Shown here piece after piece: positions 25,057 to 33,685 of a stretch of 64,000 bases of DNA. Position 1 is the first letter of the stretch. Each line of letters opens with the position of its first letter. Source of the stretch: an uncultured Dorea sp. (GTDB lineage Bacteria; Bacillota; Clostridia; Lachnospirales; Lachnospiraceae); contig CANTDX010000002.1 of assembly GCA_947652615.1 (NCBI GenBank), positions 62,001 to 126,000 on the forward strand. The letters run 5' to 3'. Below the pieces are notes generated by a model. It was not told the DNA's origin and searched no databases. It was given only the letters and a program-made list of their open reading frames with translations. The translations under genes and the position numbers were made by a program.

Positions 25057-25883
25057 TGAAGAAAAAGGCAATGAAGATGATATTCGCGGTTCTGATCATA
25101 CTCTTCCTGATCGTCCAGATCTATCCGGTTATCTGGCTGTTTATTGCCAGTATAAAGCCTACGGTTGAGCTGTCTGCCGCGCCGTTTGCATTTCCTAAGA
25201 AGGCTACTTTGGAAAATTTCGTAAATGTGCTCTCGGACGGCAAGATCGGTCTGTATATGTGGAACAGTCTGAAGGTCACAGGGATCTCGCTGATATTGAT
25301 CGTGACGCTTAGCGCCACGGCCGGATACGCGTTGTCCAAGTTCAGAGTGAGGGGGAAGAAGACGATCTATTCCTTTTTCACATTCGGAATTATGGTTCCG
25401 GTACAGATCACGCTGATTCCGCTGTTTATATTCTACAGTAATATGGGGATTCTGAATACCAGTTTCTCGCTGATATTGCCGCAGGTGGGATTCGCGCTGC
25501 CGCTGTCGGTCATGATGTTTGTAAGCTTCTATGAATTCGTGCCGAACGAATTGATCGAGGCGGCGATCGTGGATGGCTGCTCGCCGTTTCGGACATTTAT
25601 CCAGATCGTATTTCCTCTTGCGAGGAACACGGTGATCACGATCGCGTCTATGTACAGTATCTTGATCTGGAATGATTTTATCTTTGCCAATACCTTCATC
25701 AGCGAGAGCTCGGCAAAGACGGTGGCAATGGGCCTGAAGGATTATGTGGGCGCCTTTGGAAATGTAGACTGGGGTTCCACCTTCGCGGCGATCGCAATCT
25801 CGATCCTGCCGCCTCTTCTGATCTATTTTGCGCTGAATAAATGGGTGACGGCAGGTATGACGATGGGAGCAACGAAAGGATAG
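25053..25883 (+). CDS. Carbohydrate ABC transporter permease (MalG type)
   Basis: 276 aa, six membrane helices, EAA loop IEAAIVDGCSPFRTFIQIVFPL near 168-189. Starts at overlapping ATG-ATG (25053 or 25056) with AAGGAGGGAG upstream. Forms the heterodimeric membrane channel with the preceding permease. Confidence 0.92.
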   Translation: MMKKKAMKMIFAVLIILFLIVQIYPVIWLFIASIKPTVELSAAPFAFPKKATLENFVNVLSDGKIGLYMWNSLKVTGISLILIVTLSATAGYALSKFRVRGKKTIYSFFTFGIMVPVQITLIPLFIFYSNMGILNTSFSLILPQVGFALPLSVMMFVSFYEFVPNELIEAAIVDGCSPFRTFIQIVFPLARNTVITIASMYSILIWNDFIFANTFISESSAKTVAMGLKDYVGAFGNVDWGSTFAAIAISILPPLLIYFALNKWVTAGMTMGATKG

Positions 25884-25890
25884 GTGTACG

Positions 25891-27018
25891 ATGAGAGAAC
25901 AAGGGTTAAGAGGAATTGTACTTCCGGGAGGCGCCGGGGCGCTGCCCTTCCTGACGAGGGGAAGGAGCCGGGCAATCAACGCAGAGAACCGAGACGGAGA
26001 GAAAGGGAGGGGCGGCATGGCAGCCAGCCCTCTGGGGGCGTCCAGGAAGGGAAGCCCGTGCCTCCGGGATATTGAGCCGGGAGAGAAGGTTGTATTGGGC
26101 GAGATCAATGGGACAGGAGTGATCCACCACATCTGGATGACGGTGGACAATAAGACGTCAGAAGGGGACTGCTTCGTGCTGCGCGACCTGGTGATCCGAA
26201 TGTACTGGGACGGGGAAGAGGAGCCGTCGGTGGAGGCGCCGCTTGGGGACTTCTTCTGCTGCGGCTTCGGGAAAGAATGTATGGTGAATTCCGAGCTTGT
26301 GACGGTCGTTCCGGCCAGAGGTCTGAACGCGTATTTTCAGATGCCGTTCCGGAAGAAGGCGGTGATCACACTGGAGAATCAGCATGTCAATGCGATACCG
26401 GCGTTCTTCTATCAGATCGACTATACGCTGTATGATGCGCTTCCTGAGAATACGGCGTATTTCCATGCACAGTGGAGAAGGCAGGAGTTGACGGAGCTTG
26501 GGAAGGATTATGTGATCGTGGACGGTATCAGGGGACAGGGGCAGTATATCGGAACATACATCGCGCTGTCGGTCCTGCAGCGGTATTGGTGGGGAGAAGG
26601 CGAAGTGAAGTTCTATATAGACGGTGACCAGGAATATCCGACGATCTGCGGAACAGGGATGGAGGATTACTTCGGAGGGTCGTGGAGCTTTGCCGTGCAG
26701 GAGGCCGGGAGGACGGTGGAACAGACCTATAGTACGGCTTTCCTTGGATATCCGTATTATTCCAGGCATGACGATCTGGTGTGGAATGCCTATCATAATG
26801 ACGACTGCCCGCCGATGAGAGGATTCTACCGCTGGCATGTGCCGGATCCGGTTTTCTTTGAAGAAGATCTGAAGGTGACGGTCCAGCAGATCGGGGTCGG
26901 GCATAACGGGTTATTCGAGCGGCAGGATGATCTGTCTAGCGTCGCCTACTGGTATCAGAGGGAGCCGCATAATGGTTTTCCCAAGCTTCTGGAGAAGGAG
27001 AAGAGATGGCCGAGGTGA
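25891..27018 (+). CDS. GH172 (DUF2961) family glycosidase, possible alpha-fructofuranosidase
   Basis: 375 aa, double jelly-roll family. The N-terminal motif NAENRDGEKGRGGMAA (30-45) and GVIHHIWMTV near 76-85 are the DUF2961 hallmarks. Conserved acidic residues include those in GTGMEDYFGG near 254-263. GH172 contains difructose dianhydride I synthase/hydrolase and other alpha-D-fructofuranosidases or alpha-D-arabinofuranosidases. Last gene of an operon starting with a GH32-like enzyme, which favours a fructose-containing substrate. No signal peptide, so cytoplasmic. Exact linkage is not visible. Confidence 0.82.
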   Translation: MREQGLRGIVLPGGAGALPFLTRGRSRAINAENRDGEKGRGGMAASPLGASRKGSPCLRDIEPGEKVVLGEINGTGVIHHIWMTVDNKTSEGDCFVLRDLVIRMYWDGEEEPSVEAPLGDFFCCGFGKECMVNSELVTVVPARGLNAYFQMPFRKKAVITLENQHVNAIPAFFYQIDYTLYDALPENTAYFHAQWRRQELTELGKDYVIVDGIRGQGQYIGTYIALSVLQRYWWGEGEVKFYIDGDQEYPTICGTGMEDYFGGSWSFAVQEAGRTVEQTYSTAFLGYPYYSRHDDLVWNAYHNDDCPPMRGFYRWHVPDPVFFEEDLKVTVQQIGVGHNGLFERQDDLSSVAYWYQREPHNGFPKLLEKEKRWPR

Positions 27019-27020
27019 GA

Positions 27021-27040
27021 GGGGCTCTTTTGAGCCCCAT
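27021..27040 (+). terminator. Probable terminator after the GH172 gene
   Basis: GGGGCTC (27021-27027) / GAGCCCC (27032-27038) with a TTTT loop. The following sequence is only weakly T-rich (ATTACTT). It lies between converging genes. Confidence 0.5.
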
Positions 27041-27061
27041 TACTTGCAGCAGGGTCTTTGA

Positions 27062-27379
27062 CTATCGAATGAGCCAATCGTAATCTTGTCTGCAATCTAC
27101 TACGTAGTCTGCATAAACGATATCGTCTGCAATCTGGAAGATTATCATATAGCGTTTTTCAAACATGATAAAACGATAAGTATGTCTGGGGATATATTCA
27201 CCCGTAAGCCATGGGCATCTTTGCGGCATCAGTTCCAGTGAAGCTGCAGTCTTTTCGAAATTTACAGTTAGCCGTTCCGCTGCCTCTTGGCTGACTTGCG
27301 CCAGAAATGCGGCATGGGATATAAGCATCTGCGTTGCTTGTTGTGATACAATAACATGGTATTTATTTTGCTGTCCCAT
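27062..27379 (-). CDS. RelE/ParE-family toxin
   Basis: 105 aa, compact RelE fold: VIVSQQATQMLISHAAFLAQV in the first helices, a middle PQRCPWLTGEYIPRHTYR and the final strand YMIIFQIADDIVYADYVVDCRQDY. RelE-type proteins cleave mRNA on ribosomes or poison gyrase. I use the ATG at 27379, which overlaps the antitoxin by 17 bases. An upstream in-frame ATG at 27403 would add eight residues. Translational coupling with the antitoxin is usual. Confidence 0.8.
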   Translation of the reverse strand: MGQQNKYHVIVSQQATQMLISHAAFLAQVSQEAAERLTVNFEKTAASLELMPQRCPWLTGEYIPRHTYRFIMFEKRYMIIFQIADDIVYADYVVDCRQDYDWLIR

Positions 27380-27650
27380 GGCCTGTTGTCTCCTTGATTG
27401 CATTGCGCATCATAGTAGCGACTTCTCCGACAGAATAGCCTTTTTGGCCATGTATTCTGCCTTCTTCTACTGTTAAGAGTTCTTCGCGAAGCTTTAACAT
27501 CTTCTCTCTGCGGTTAAAAGTTTCGACGTCCATAACGACCAAATCTCCCTCACCATTCTTAGTTAGGAAAATTGGTTCTGCAGTTTTTCTGCACAGATCA
27601 GCAATTTCGTTGTAATTTTGACGTATTGCCGCAGATGGGCGAATATTCAT
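27363..27650 (-). CDS. Phd/YefM-family antitoxin
   Basis: 95 aa. The N-terminal DNA-binding half (IRPSAAIRQNYNEIADLCRK) and LTKNGEGDLVVMDVETFNRRE near 29-49 are the Phd/YefM pattern. The C-terminal part is the toxin-binding helix region. First gene of the pair, with GAGGAGGTATC upstream of the ATG and its own promoter; autoregulation by antitoxin and complex is expected for the family. Confidence 0.85.
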   Translation of the reverse strand: MNIRPSAAIRQNYNEIADLCRKTAEPIFLTKNGEGDLVVMDVETFNRREKMLKLREELLTVEEGRIHGQKGYSVGEVATMMRNAIKETTGHGTAK

Positions 27651-27696
27651 AATGATACCTCCTCATACTCAGTAATGGTAGTAATATTTTATCTAT

Positions 27697-27725
27697 ATTA
27701 TATTTGATTTATACAATATAGTCAA
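27697..27725 (-). promoter_or_regulatory. Promoter of the toxin-antitoxin operon
   Basis: On the minus strand: TTGACT (27725-27720), 17-bp spacer, TATAAT (27702-27697), 47 bases before the antitoxin ATG. An inverted repeat GTCTGA/TCAGAC lies just upstream at 27729-27751. Confidence 0.7.
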
Positions 27726-27865
27726 TCGTCTGAGTGGAATGACAATCAGACAAAAATCACCACAAAAATCCTTTCCTTGACAAGATATAGTAAGGATGGC
27801 AATATTAATTAATAAGTAATTTTGTCGTTTGCCTTGCGGGGCGGCAATCAATGAAGGAGGATATC

Positions 27866-28483
27866 ATGGATAAGAAAACAATGTACAAACTTACCTACGG
27901 CCTGTTCGTTCTTACTTCTGCATCGGAGGGAAAGGACAGCGGATGTATCATCAACACGGCGGGGCAGGTGACAAGCGAGCCTAACCGGATCAGTATCACA
28001 GTCAACAAGTCTAATTTTACGCACGATCTGGTGAAGAAGAGCGGGAAATTCAACGTCTCCATCCTCAGTGAGGCGGCAAATTTTGATACGTTTAAGCATT
28101 TTGGCTTCCAGTCGGGGCGGGATGTGGACAAATTCGCTGATTATGCGGATTGTAAGCGGTCGGCGAATGGACTTTATTATGTTACGGCGGGGACTAATGG
28201 TTATATCAGTGCGGCGGTGGAGCAAAGCATAGATCTGGGCAGCCATACGATGTTTATTGCCGCTGTGGAGGATATGGAAGTGCTCTCTGATGTGCCGTCG
28301 GCGACTTATGCTTATTATCAGTCTGCTATAAAGCCGAAGCCGGAGATAGCTGCTGCTGCGGGGAAGACGGTGTGGCGGTGTACGGTATGCGGTTATGTAT
28401 ATGAAGGAGAGGAGATTCCGGCAGATTTCATCTGTCCGCTGTGTAAGCATTCGGCGTCTGATTTTGAGAAGGTAGTGCAGTAA
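27866..28483 (+). CDS. Flavin reductase-rubredoxin fusion (high-molecular-weight rubredoxin)
   Basis: 205 aa. Residues 1-150 are a flavin reductase-like FMN-binding split barrel (MYKLTYGLFVLTSA; GCIINTAGQVTSEPNRISI). Residues about 160-200 are a rubredoxin with CTVCGYVYEGEEIP and CPLCK, two CxxC pairs for one iron. In clostridia such proteins pass electrons from NAD(P)H oxidoreductases to flavodiiron proteins that remove oxygen or peroxide. Start at ATG 27866 after AAGGAGG; the earlier ATG at 27851 overlaps the ribosome site. A TTGACA at 27777 may be its promoter. Confidence 0.9.
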   Translation: MDKKTMYKLTYGLFVLTSASEGKDSGCIINTAGQVTSEPNRISITVNKSNFTHDLVKKSGKFNVSILSEAANFDTFKHFGFQSGRDVDKFADYADCKRSANGLYYVTAGTNGYISAAVEQSIDLGSHTMFIAAVEDMEVLSDVPSATYAYYQSAIKPKPEIAAAAGKTVWRCTVCGYVYEGEEIPADFICPLCKHSASDFEKVVQ

Positions 28484-28504
28484 GATGGGAAGTATGTAAA
28501 TATT

Positions 28505-28708
28505 ATGGGCGGAATAGTAATTGAGACAGAATCCGAGAAGTTGTTCCGTAAAGGAAGAGCGGAAGGAAGAGCGGAAGAGATTATTGGAATGGGTCAGGAG
28601 TTTGGATTAGATGATACGGCCATTTTGAAGAGACTCCAGGAAAAGACCGGTATCTCCTTGGAAACGGCAACTGCTTACTTAGAGAGGTACGGGAGGCGGC
28701 TTGTGTAG
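28505..28708 (+). pseudogene. C-terminal relic of an Rpn/PD-(D/E)XK transposase-like gene
   Basis: 67 codons reading EKLFRKGRAEGRAEEIIGMG and ending LERYGRRLV. The arrangement of Gly/Arg/Glu helix followed by a degenerate helix-turn-helix (GLDDTAILKRLQEKTG) is the C-terminal tail of Rpn-family putative transposase/nuclease proteins. The nuclease domain is missing and no ribosome site is seen. Its last 51 bases match 36878-36928 at 45 positions. Confidence 0.6.
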
Positions 28709-28723
28709 GCAGATCTAATCAGA
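28673..28723 (+). repeat. 51-bp repeat, copy 1
   Basis: Matches 36878-36928 with six differences and no gap. It covers the last 12 codons and the stop of the relic gene plus the start of the downstream hairpin, so it marks common descent of the two relics. Confidence 0.8.
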
Positions 28724-28735
28724 TCTGCCTGTTTT
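28707..28735 (+). terminator. Intrinsic terminator
   Basis: Perfect 10-bp stem AGGCAGATCT / AGATCTGCCT with loop AATC followed by GTTTT. It overlaps the stop codon of the relic and the 3' end of the opposing response-regulator gene. Confidence 0.8.
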
Positions 28736-29474
28736 GCACTTCCCGCAGATAAGATTTGGGACTGATACCCATAACATTCTTAAAAACGCTGCTAAAATAC
28801 TGTGGATTGTCATATCCCACCATAAAGGCAATCTCATACATTTTCTTATCGGTGTTCCGGAGCAATTCGCATGCTTTTTGAATCCGGTAATTTCTGAGGT
28901 ATATCATAAAATTTTCCCCTGTTTCCAGTGTAAAACGTGAACTTAAATATTCTGGTGTCACACCCAGATTCTTTGCGGTAGTTGAAAGAGTGATTTCTTG
29001 TTGATAACCGGTTGATATTTTTTCTATGGCAGACTGTATCAAGGACGAGTAACCGGACACTTCACCGGAAGCGATGTGAGACATATCTAAGGAAGTTTGC
29101 CGGGATAATTCTGCATCTGCTTTAACCAGAAGTTCTGTCAGTTCTGCCGGAACGATTGGCTTTAGAAGATACCCCATAACGCGCAGAGATATAGCTGTCT
29201 GTGCATAAACAAACTCTGAATAACCGCTGAGTATTATATACTTACAATTAATATTGGCATCATTAAGCTGCTGAATCATTTCCAAGCCAGTGAGCTTCTT
29301 CATCTGTATGTCACAGATGGCAATATCTGGTTTTAAGCGCTTAATTAGCTGTAATCCTTCATATCCGTCTTCGGCGCTTCCGATTACACGGTATTTTTCA
29401 TTCAGCTTAGGAATTAAATGGCATAAGCCGTTCCGTATGATAAATTCATCTTCTACAATAATAATATTTAGCAT
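28719..29474 (-). CDS. YesN-type response regulator (REC plus AraC helix-turn-helix)
   Basis: 251 aa. Receiver domain 1-120 with IIIVEDEFIIRNGL, the phospho-accepting Asp in KPDIAICDIQMKKL near 48-60, and Lys in GYLLKPI near 103. C-terminal AraC-type domain near 150-248 (KNLGVTPEYLSSRFTLETGENF and IAFMVGYDNPQYFSSVFK). Start chosen at ATG 29474, eight bases after GGAGG; a GTG at 29483 abuts the ribosome site. Pairs with the kinase gene 14 bases upstream and faces the GH127 transporter operon, its likely target. Confidence 0.92.
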   Translation of the reverse strand: MLNIIIVEDEFIIRNGLCHLIPKLNEKYRVIGSAEDGYEGLQLIKRLKPDIAICDIQMKKLTGLEMIQQLNDANINCKYIILSGYSEFVYAQTAISLRVMGYLLKPIVPAELTELLVKADAELSRQTSLDMSHIASGEVSGYSSLIQSAIEKISTGYQQEITLSTTAKNLGVTPEYLSSRFTLETGENFMIYLRNYRIQKACELLRNTDKKMYEIAFMVGYDNPQYFSSVFKNVMGISPKSYLREVQNRQI

Positions 29475-29488
29475 GTTTGACACCTCCG

Positions 29489-31270
29489 TTAATTTGAATC
29501 AATGGGAATGGAAAACGTTATCTTGGTTCCATTCCCCGAAGTGATCTCAATATGAAACTGATTCTTATAGTATGCATGTAATCGGCTTACCACATTGAAA
29601 AATCCGATATTCTCTCCTGTATAAGTGTTGGGATTTGATATTAGTTCCTGAACCTGCAAAAGCTTATCAGAAGAAAGACCGCACCCATTATCAGTTATGG
29701 AGATAAAGAGATCGCTGTTTGCAGTCCACATCTCAATAAGAATAAAACCCCCTTCTTTAATATGATCAAAGCCATGAATAATAGAATTCTCGACCAATGG
29801 CTGAATTAGCATTTTATAAATGGTATAATTTTCAATATTTGGTTCGATTATTATTTTGTAAGTAAAAAGATTCTGAAATCTTTTGCTTTGCAGAAACAAA
29901 TATTTTTTGATCCATTCAATCTCGGCTTTTATGAGGACGGGTGAATCAATATTGGTTACACTGTAGCGAAGAAGGCTTCCAAGTATCCCCAACATTGTGC
30001 TGATCTCCATCTCGCCATTTATGATAGCCATCCAGTTGATGGTGTCTAATGTATTATATAGAAAATGCGGATTAATCTGTGCTTCCAATGTTTTGATCTC
30101 CGCTTTTCTGCGTAGATTTATCTCTTCCTGATTCTTTTTCTGTTCTGATTTCAGATTTTCAGTCAGTAAAGAGATTCGATCTGCCATTAGATTAAATTCT
30201 GTAATAATGATATTCAGGTATTCGTTTGAAAAAAGAGGAATATGATAGCCCTTTTCATTTCCTCTAAAATTCTGGATTCCATCGGCAATCATGTATATTC
30301 TTCTGTTTTGGTGAGAAACAATAACTATACATGCATAGATTAAAAAACATGCGTAAATAGCAATCAGTATATATAAGAGCTTCAAAGCTTTCTCCACAGA
30401 TGCAAATACAATGGTTTTGGGAGAGTAAGAGAAAAATAACCAATTGGTTTTTTCAATATTATATTTGGTTTTCACATAATCTGCTTCTGAGAGAGAATAT
30501 CTCGCGGTGTAATTTTGAAGTGTATATCCAATCATAGAGACATCGCTTGCATAGATGATCATCTCATCCTGATCTGTGAGAATTAGTTGAGCAAACTGTA
30601 ATATTTCCGGAAGTTTGCTGTCAGTGTCAGACTTTGTTTCAAAAAAAGCGGAACTGAAAAAGGATTTTTGAATACCCAGAATCAGTACCCCGAAGTTACT
30701 GCCGGCAGCATTAGTACCATAGGGAATACCCACATAAAAAACAGGAAAAGAGGAATAGGAATTGTTGATCTTATGAGCAGGGAAAATAGTAAGCCCTCCA
30801 TTTTCAGTAATCTTCGTCAATATGCTATTCCGATATTCTTCATCCTGCCATTCTGTTGCAGATGTATTGGACCGATAGTGCTGAGCGGTTGTGTATCTGC
30901 CGTCCATGCTGATAAATATGCATTGAGAGATAGTAGGATTGAGATTCATGTAGAAATTAAACCGGTCTTTCAGCAGAGAAGAAGTGTATTCCACATCCTG
31001 ATTATGGCTGAATTTTGTGCAAAGAGAGCTAAGCTGCTGGTCTGTTATGGTGCTGTAGAAAACTTCCAGAAGAGAATCTGTTTCTTCGTTGAATATTTCC
31101 ACCACATGATTGCTCTGATATTCGATTAGAGCCTGGGAGTTTTCAGATAATGTAGAGGATGTCATTCGTATAACGAACGCGGTCACAAATATCAGCGGTA
31201 TGAGCGCTAAGGAAATATAGATAAATAGCGAAGAGTTTAATTTTATTTTCTGTAACACTTTTTTAATCAT
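29489..31270 (-). CDS. YesM-type sensor histidine kinase
   Basis: 593 aa. N-terminal membrane helix (SSLFIYISLALIPLIFVTAF near 13-32), an extracellular sensor region of about 250 residues, a second helix near 290-312, HAMP-like linker, then the His-kinase segment EAQINPHFLYNTLDTINWM near 385-403 (His391 region) and a HATPase domain with IQPLVENSIIHGF and DNGCGLSS. Members sense extracellular sugars or binding proteins and phosphorylate YesN partners. Lower G+C than the flanking housekeeping genes. Confidence 0.92.
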   Translation of the reverse strand: MIKKVLQKIKLNSSLFIYISLALIPLIFVTAFVIRMTSSTLSENSQALIEYQSNHVVEIFNEETDSLLEVFYSTITDQQLSSLCTKFSHNQDVEYTSSLLKDRFNFYMNLNPTISQCIFISMDGRYTTAQHYRSNTSATEWQDEEYRNSILTKITENGGLTIFPAHKINNSYSSFPVFYVGIPYGTNAAGSNFGVLILGIQKSFFSSAFFETKSDTDSKLPEILQFAQLILTDQDEMIIYASDVSMIGYTLQNYTARYSLSEADYVKTKYNIEKTNWLFFSYSPKTIVFASVEKALKLLYILIAIYACFLIYACIVIVSHQNRRIYMIADGIQNFRGNEKGYHIPLFSNEYLNIIITEFNLMADRISLLTENLKSEQKKNQEEINLRRKAEIKTLEAQINPHFLYNTLDTINWMAIINGEMEISTMLGILGSLLRYSVTNIDSPVLIKAEIEWIKKYLFLQSKRFQNLFTYKIIIEPNIENYTIYKMLIQPLVENSIIHGFDHIKEGGFILIEMWTANSDLFISITDNGCGLSSDKLLQVQELISNPNTYTGENIGFFNVVSRLHAYYKNQFHIEITSGNGTKITFSIPIDSN

Positions 31271-31346
31271 AGTATATCTCCAAGTCTTAATTTCATTTTC
31301 GTTTATTAGTATATCACGAAATAAAAATGTATGTTGATTAAATTAG

Positions 31347-31405
31347 TTGACAAAAATGAAAATATTACAATTTTTTTTGACAATTTTTTGTGGGATAATC
31401 AGTAT
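31347..31405 (+). promoter_or_regulatory. Probable promoter region of the GH127 transporter operon
   Basis: Two TTGACA hexamers (31347-31352 and 31377-31382) lie in a very T-rich stretch before GGGATAATCAGTATA. Neither gives an ideal 17-bp partner, as expected when an AraC-type activator is needed. Confidence 0.35.
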
Positions 31406-31438
31406 ATCAAAAACACAGATCCAAGGGAGGAATGAAAA

Positions 31439-32710
31439 ATGAAGAACAGAGTAATAGCGGCTTTGATGACGACGGTAATAGCGGCCGGGATGCTGGCAGG
31501 ATGCGGAGGCGGAAATGATGCGTCTTCTACGGGAGATTCTAAGGCAGATGGAAGTGAAGCTTCCGAGGGGACAGAAGGAAAAACAGAAGTGACGCTTTGG
31601 CATGCGCTGACAGATGAAGAGGTTGATCTGGTGCAGTCTTATGTGGATGATTTTAATGCACAGAGCAAAAGTGCGGAAGTGACGCTAGTCTACACACCGA
31701 CAGATGAAATGATCAAACAGTTGACGATTGGTAATATCGCCGGTGATATGGCGGATATGGTGCTGATGGACAATTGCTATACATCAGAATTTGCGGCGTC
31801 CGGAGTACTGGAGGAGCTGACGGATCACTATAACAATTGGAATGAGAATCAATTTCTTGAAGGACCGCTGCAATCGGTAACATATAATGAGGGGATTTAT
31901 GGTATCCCGTATGCGAGCAATTGTCTGGCGTTGTTCTACAATGAGGAGATGCTCGCCGAGGCAAAGGTTGAAGTTCCGACATCATGGGACGAATTGAAGA
32001 CGGCGGCAGCGGCGCTTACAACAGATGAGCATACTGGATTCGCGCTGTGCGGTGCTAAGGATGGAGAAGGAACATTTCAGATGTATCCGCTGATTGCGTC
32101 AGCCGGAGGAGATATCAACCACCTGGATTCGGAAGGAAGTATTGAGGCAGTACAGATGATCGGTGATATGATCGAGGAAGGATCTGTTAGTAAGGAAATA
32201 ATGAACTGGTCCCAGGCAGACTTGGAGAAGCAGTTTGCATCTGGAAATATAGCGATGATGATCAACGGAGTATGGCAGGTAGAGCCTCTTCGTGCGGATG
32301 CTCCGGATATGAAATGGAATGTAGCGTATATTCCGATTCCGGAGGGCGGAAAGAATGCCACAACACTGGGTGGAGAGAATCTCTGTGTTACGGCGGGCGC
32401 CGAAGTGGATGCATGCTGGGAATTCATAAGCTGGCTGTGCGGCAAAGAGATCAGTCCTAAGTTCTGCAAAGATATGAGCCGTTTCTCCGGCCGCTCAGAT
32501 GTTAAGAATGAAGAATGGTTTGATGATGAGATCACATTGTTTTTTGCTAATTATATGAAGGATACGGTGGCGCGTGTACATCCAAGATGGACAGAATGTG
32601 CATCTGCATTGCAAGTAGCATATCAGAAAGTATTTTCAGGTGAAGAATCGGCAAAGGACGCTATGGCAGAGGCACAGAAAGAAATCGATGCAATTAATGC
32701 AGAAGAGTAG
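31439..32710 (+). CDS. Carbohydrate ABC transporter substrate-binding lipoprotein
   Basis: 423 aa, signal peptide with lipobox (MLAGCGGG, Cys near 22), then an acidic Ser/Gly linker and a solute-binding domain (EVTLWHALTDEEVDLV; GIPYASNCLALFYNEEML). Head of a four-gene operon with two permeases and GH127, divergent from YesMN. The ligand is probably an arabinose-containing oligosaccharide, inferred from the GH127 gene. AAGGGAGGAATGAAAA precedes the ATG. Confidence 0.9.
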   Translation: MKNRVIAALMTTVIAAGMLAGCGGGNDASSTGDSKADGSEASEGTEGKTEVTLWHALTDEEVDLVQSYVDDFNAQSKSAEVTLVYTPTDEMIKQLTIGNIAGDMADMVLMDNCYTSEFAASGVLEELTDHYNNWNENQFLEGPLQSVTYNEGIYGIPYASNCLALFYNEEMLAEAKVEVPTSWDELKTAAAALTTDEHTGFALCGAKDGEGTFQMYPLIASAGGDINHLDSEGSIEAVQMIGDMIEEGSVSKEIMNWSQADLEKQFASGNIAMMINGVWQVEPLRADAPDMKWNVAYIPIPEGGKNATTLGGENLCVTAGAEVDACWEFISWLCGKEISPKFCKDMSRFSGRSDVKNEEWFDDEITLFFANYMKDTVARVHPRWTECASALQVAYQKVFSGEESAKDAMAEAQKEIDAINAEE

Positions 32711-32741
32711 CGTGTTCGTGAGATGGTGGTATGATTACGAT

Positions 32742-32768
32742 AAAAAGGGCTGCAAAGCCCTTTTTAAT
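32742..32768 (+). terminator. Hairpin with T-run between binding-protein and permease genes
   Basis: AAAAAGGGCT / AGCCCTTTTT with a short GCAA loop, followed by AATTT. It looks like an intrinsic terminator but lies inside the operon 27 bases before the permease start, so partial readthrough would make binding protein in excess. Confidence 0.75.
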
Positions 32769-32794
32769 TTAAAAGGATGAAAAGGAGGAATACT

Positions 32795-33685
32795 ATGAAT
32801 GACCGGATGAGAGAAAAGAGGATGGGTTACATATTTTCCGTACCGGCTTTTGCGTTTATGATTGCGGTGATCGGATTCCCGGTAATCTATAATTGGTATA
32901 TTAGTTTTACAAATATGACGTCACGGACATTTAATTCAGGAACCATTTCTTTCTCGGGAATAGAAAATTATATAACTGTTTTGACAGATCCGGATTTTCA
33001 AACGGCGTTTATCAATACATTGGTATATACAGTGTGCTGCCTGATATTTCAGTTTAGTATCGGTTTTGCGTTGGCGTTGCTTTTTAACCAGAAGTTCCGC
33101 CTGGCAAAACCGCTCAGAGGATTTCTGGTTATCAGTTGGATTATGCCTATGACGGTAGTAGCGCTGATGTTTAAATATATGTTCAGTGATTCAGGGATTA
33201 TTAATTATCTTCTGCAGCAATTACATATTATCAGGGAACCAATCGAGTGGTTGACCAGTACAAAGATGGCAATGCCGTCGGTCATTATTACCAACAGTTG
33301 GGTTGGGATTCCGTTTAATATGCTCTTGCTGGCAACTGGGTTATCGAACATTCCGGCGGATGTTTATGAAAGTGCAATGATTGATGGGGCAAATGGAATA
33401 AAGCGGTTTTTCTATATTACATTACCGTTGCTTAAGCAGTCTATTCTGGCAGTATTGGTTCTTGGCTTTGTATATACATTTAAGGTGTTTGATCTAGTAT
33501 ATGTGATGACCGGAGGCGGGCCGATCAATGCAACTGAAGTACTGTCTACGTATTCTTATAGAGAATCGTTTCAATATTTTAATTTCGGAACGGGCGCGGC
33601 GTCTGCCAATGTACTCTTTGTCTGCCTATTTCTCGTGGGGTTGATCTACGTCAAGTTGATTGGAAAGGAAGATGAAAATGAATAG
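32795..33685 (+). CDS. Carbohydrate ABC transporter permease (MalF/UgpA type)
   Basis: 296 aa, six membrane helices, EAA loop YESAMIDGANGIKRFFYITLPL near 190-211. Start at ATG 32795 after AAAGGAGGAATACT; the in-frame ATG at 32777 overlaps the ribosome site. Overlaps the next permease gene by a few bases. Confidence 0.92.
   Translation: MNDRMREKRMGYIFSVPAFAFMIAVIGFPVIYNWYISFTNMTSRTFNSGTISFSGIENYITVLTDPDFQTAFINTLVYTVCCLIFQFSIGFALALLFNQKFRLAKPLRGFLVISWIMPMTVVALMFKYMFSDSGIINYLLQQLHIIREPIEWLTSTKMAMPSVIITNSWVGIPFNMLLLATGLSNIPADVYESAMIDGANGIKRFFYITLPLLKQSILAVLVLGFVYTFKVFDLVYVMTGGGPINATEVLSTYSYRESFQYFNFGTGAASANVLFVCLFLVGLIYVKLIGKEDENE

Noticed and set aside
27729..27751. GTCTGA/TCAGAC inverted repeat as a transcription terminator
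   Set aside because: No T-run follows and it lies between divergent promoters; an operator role is possible but unsupported.
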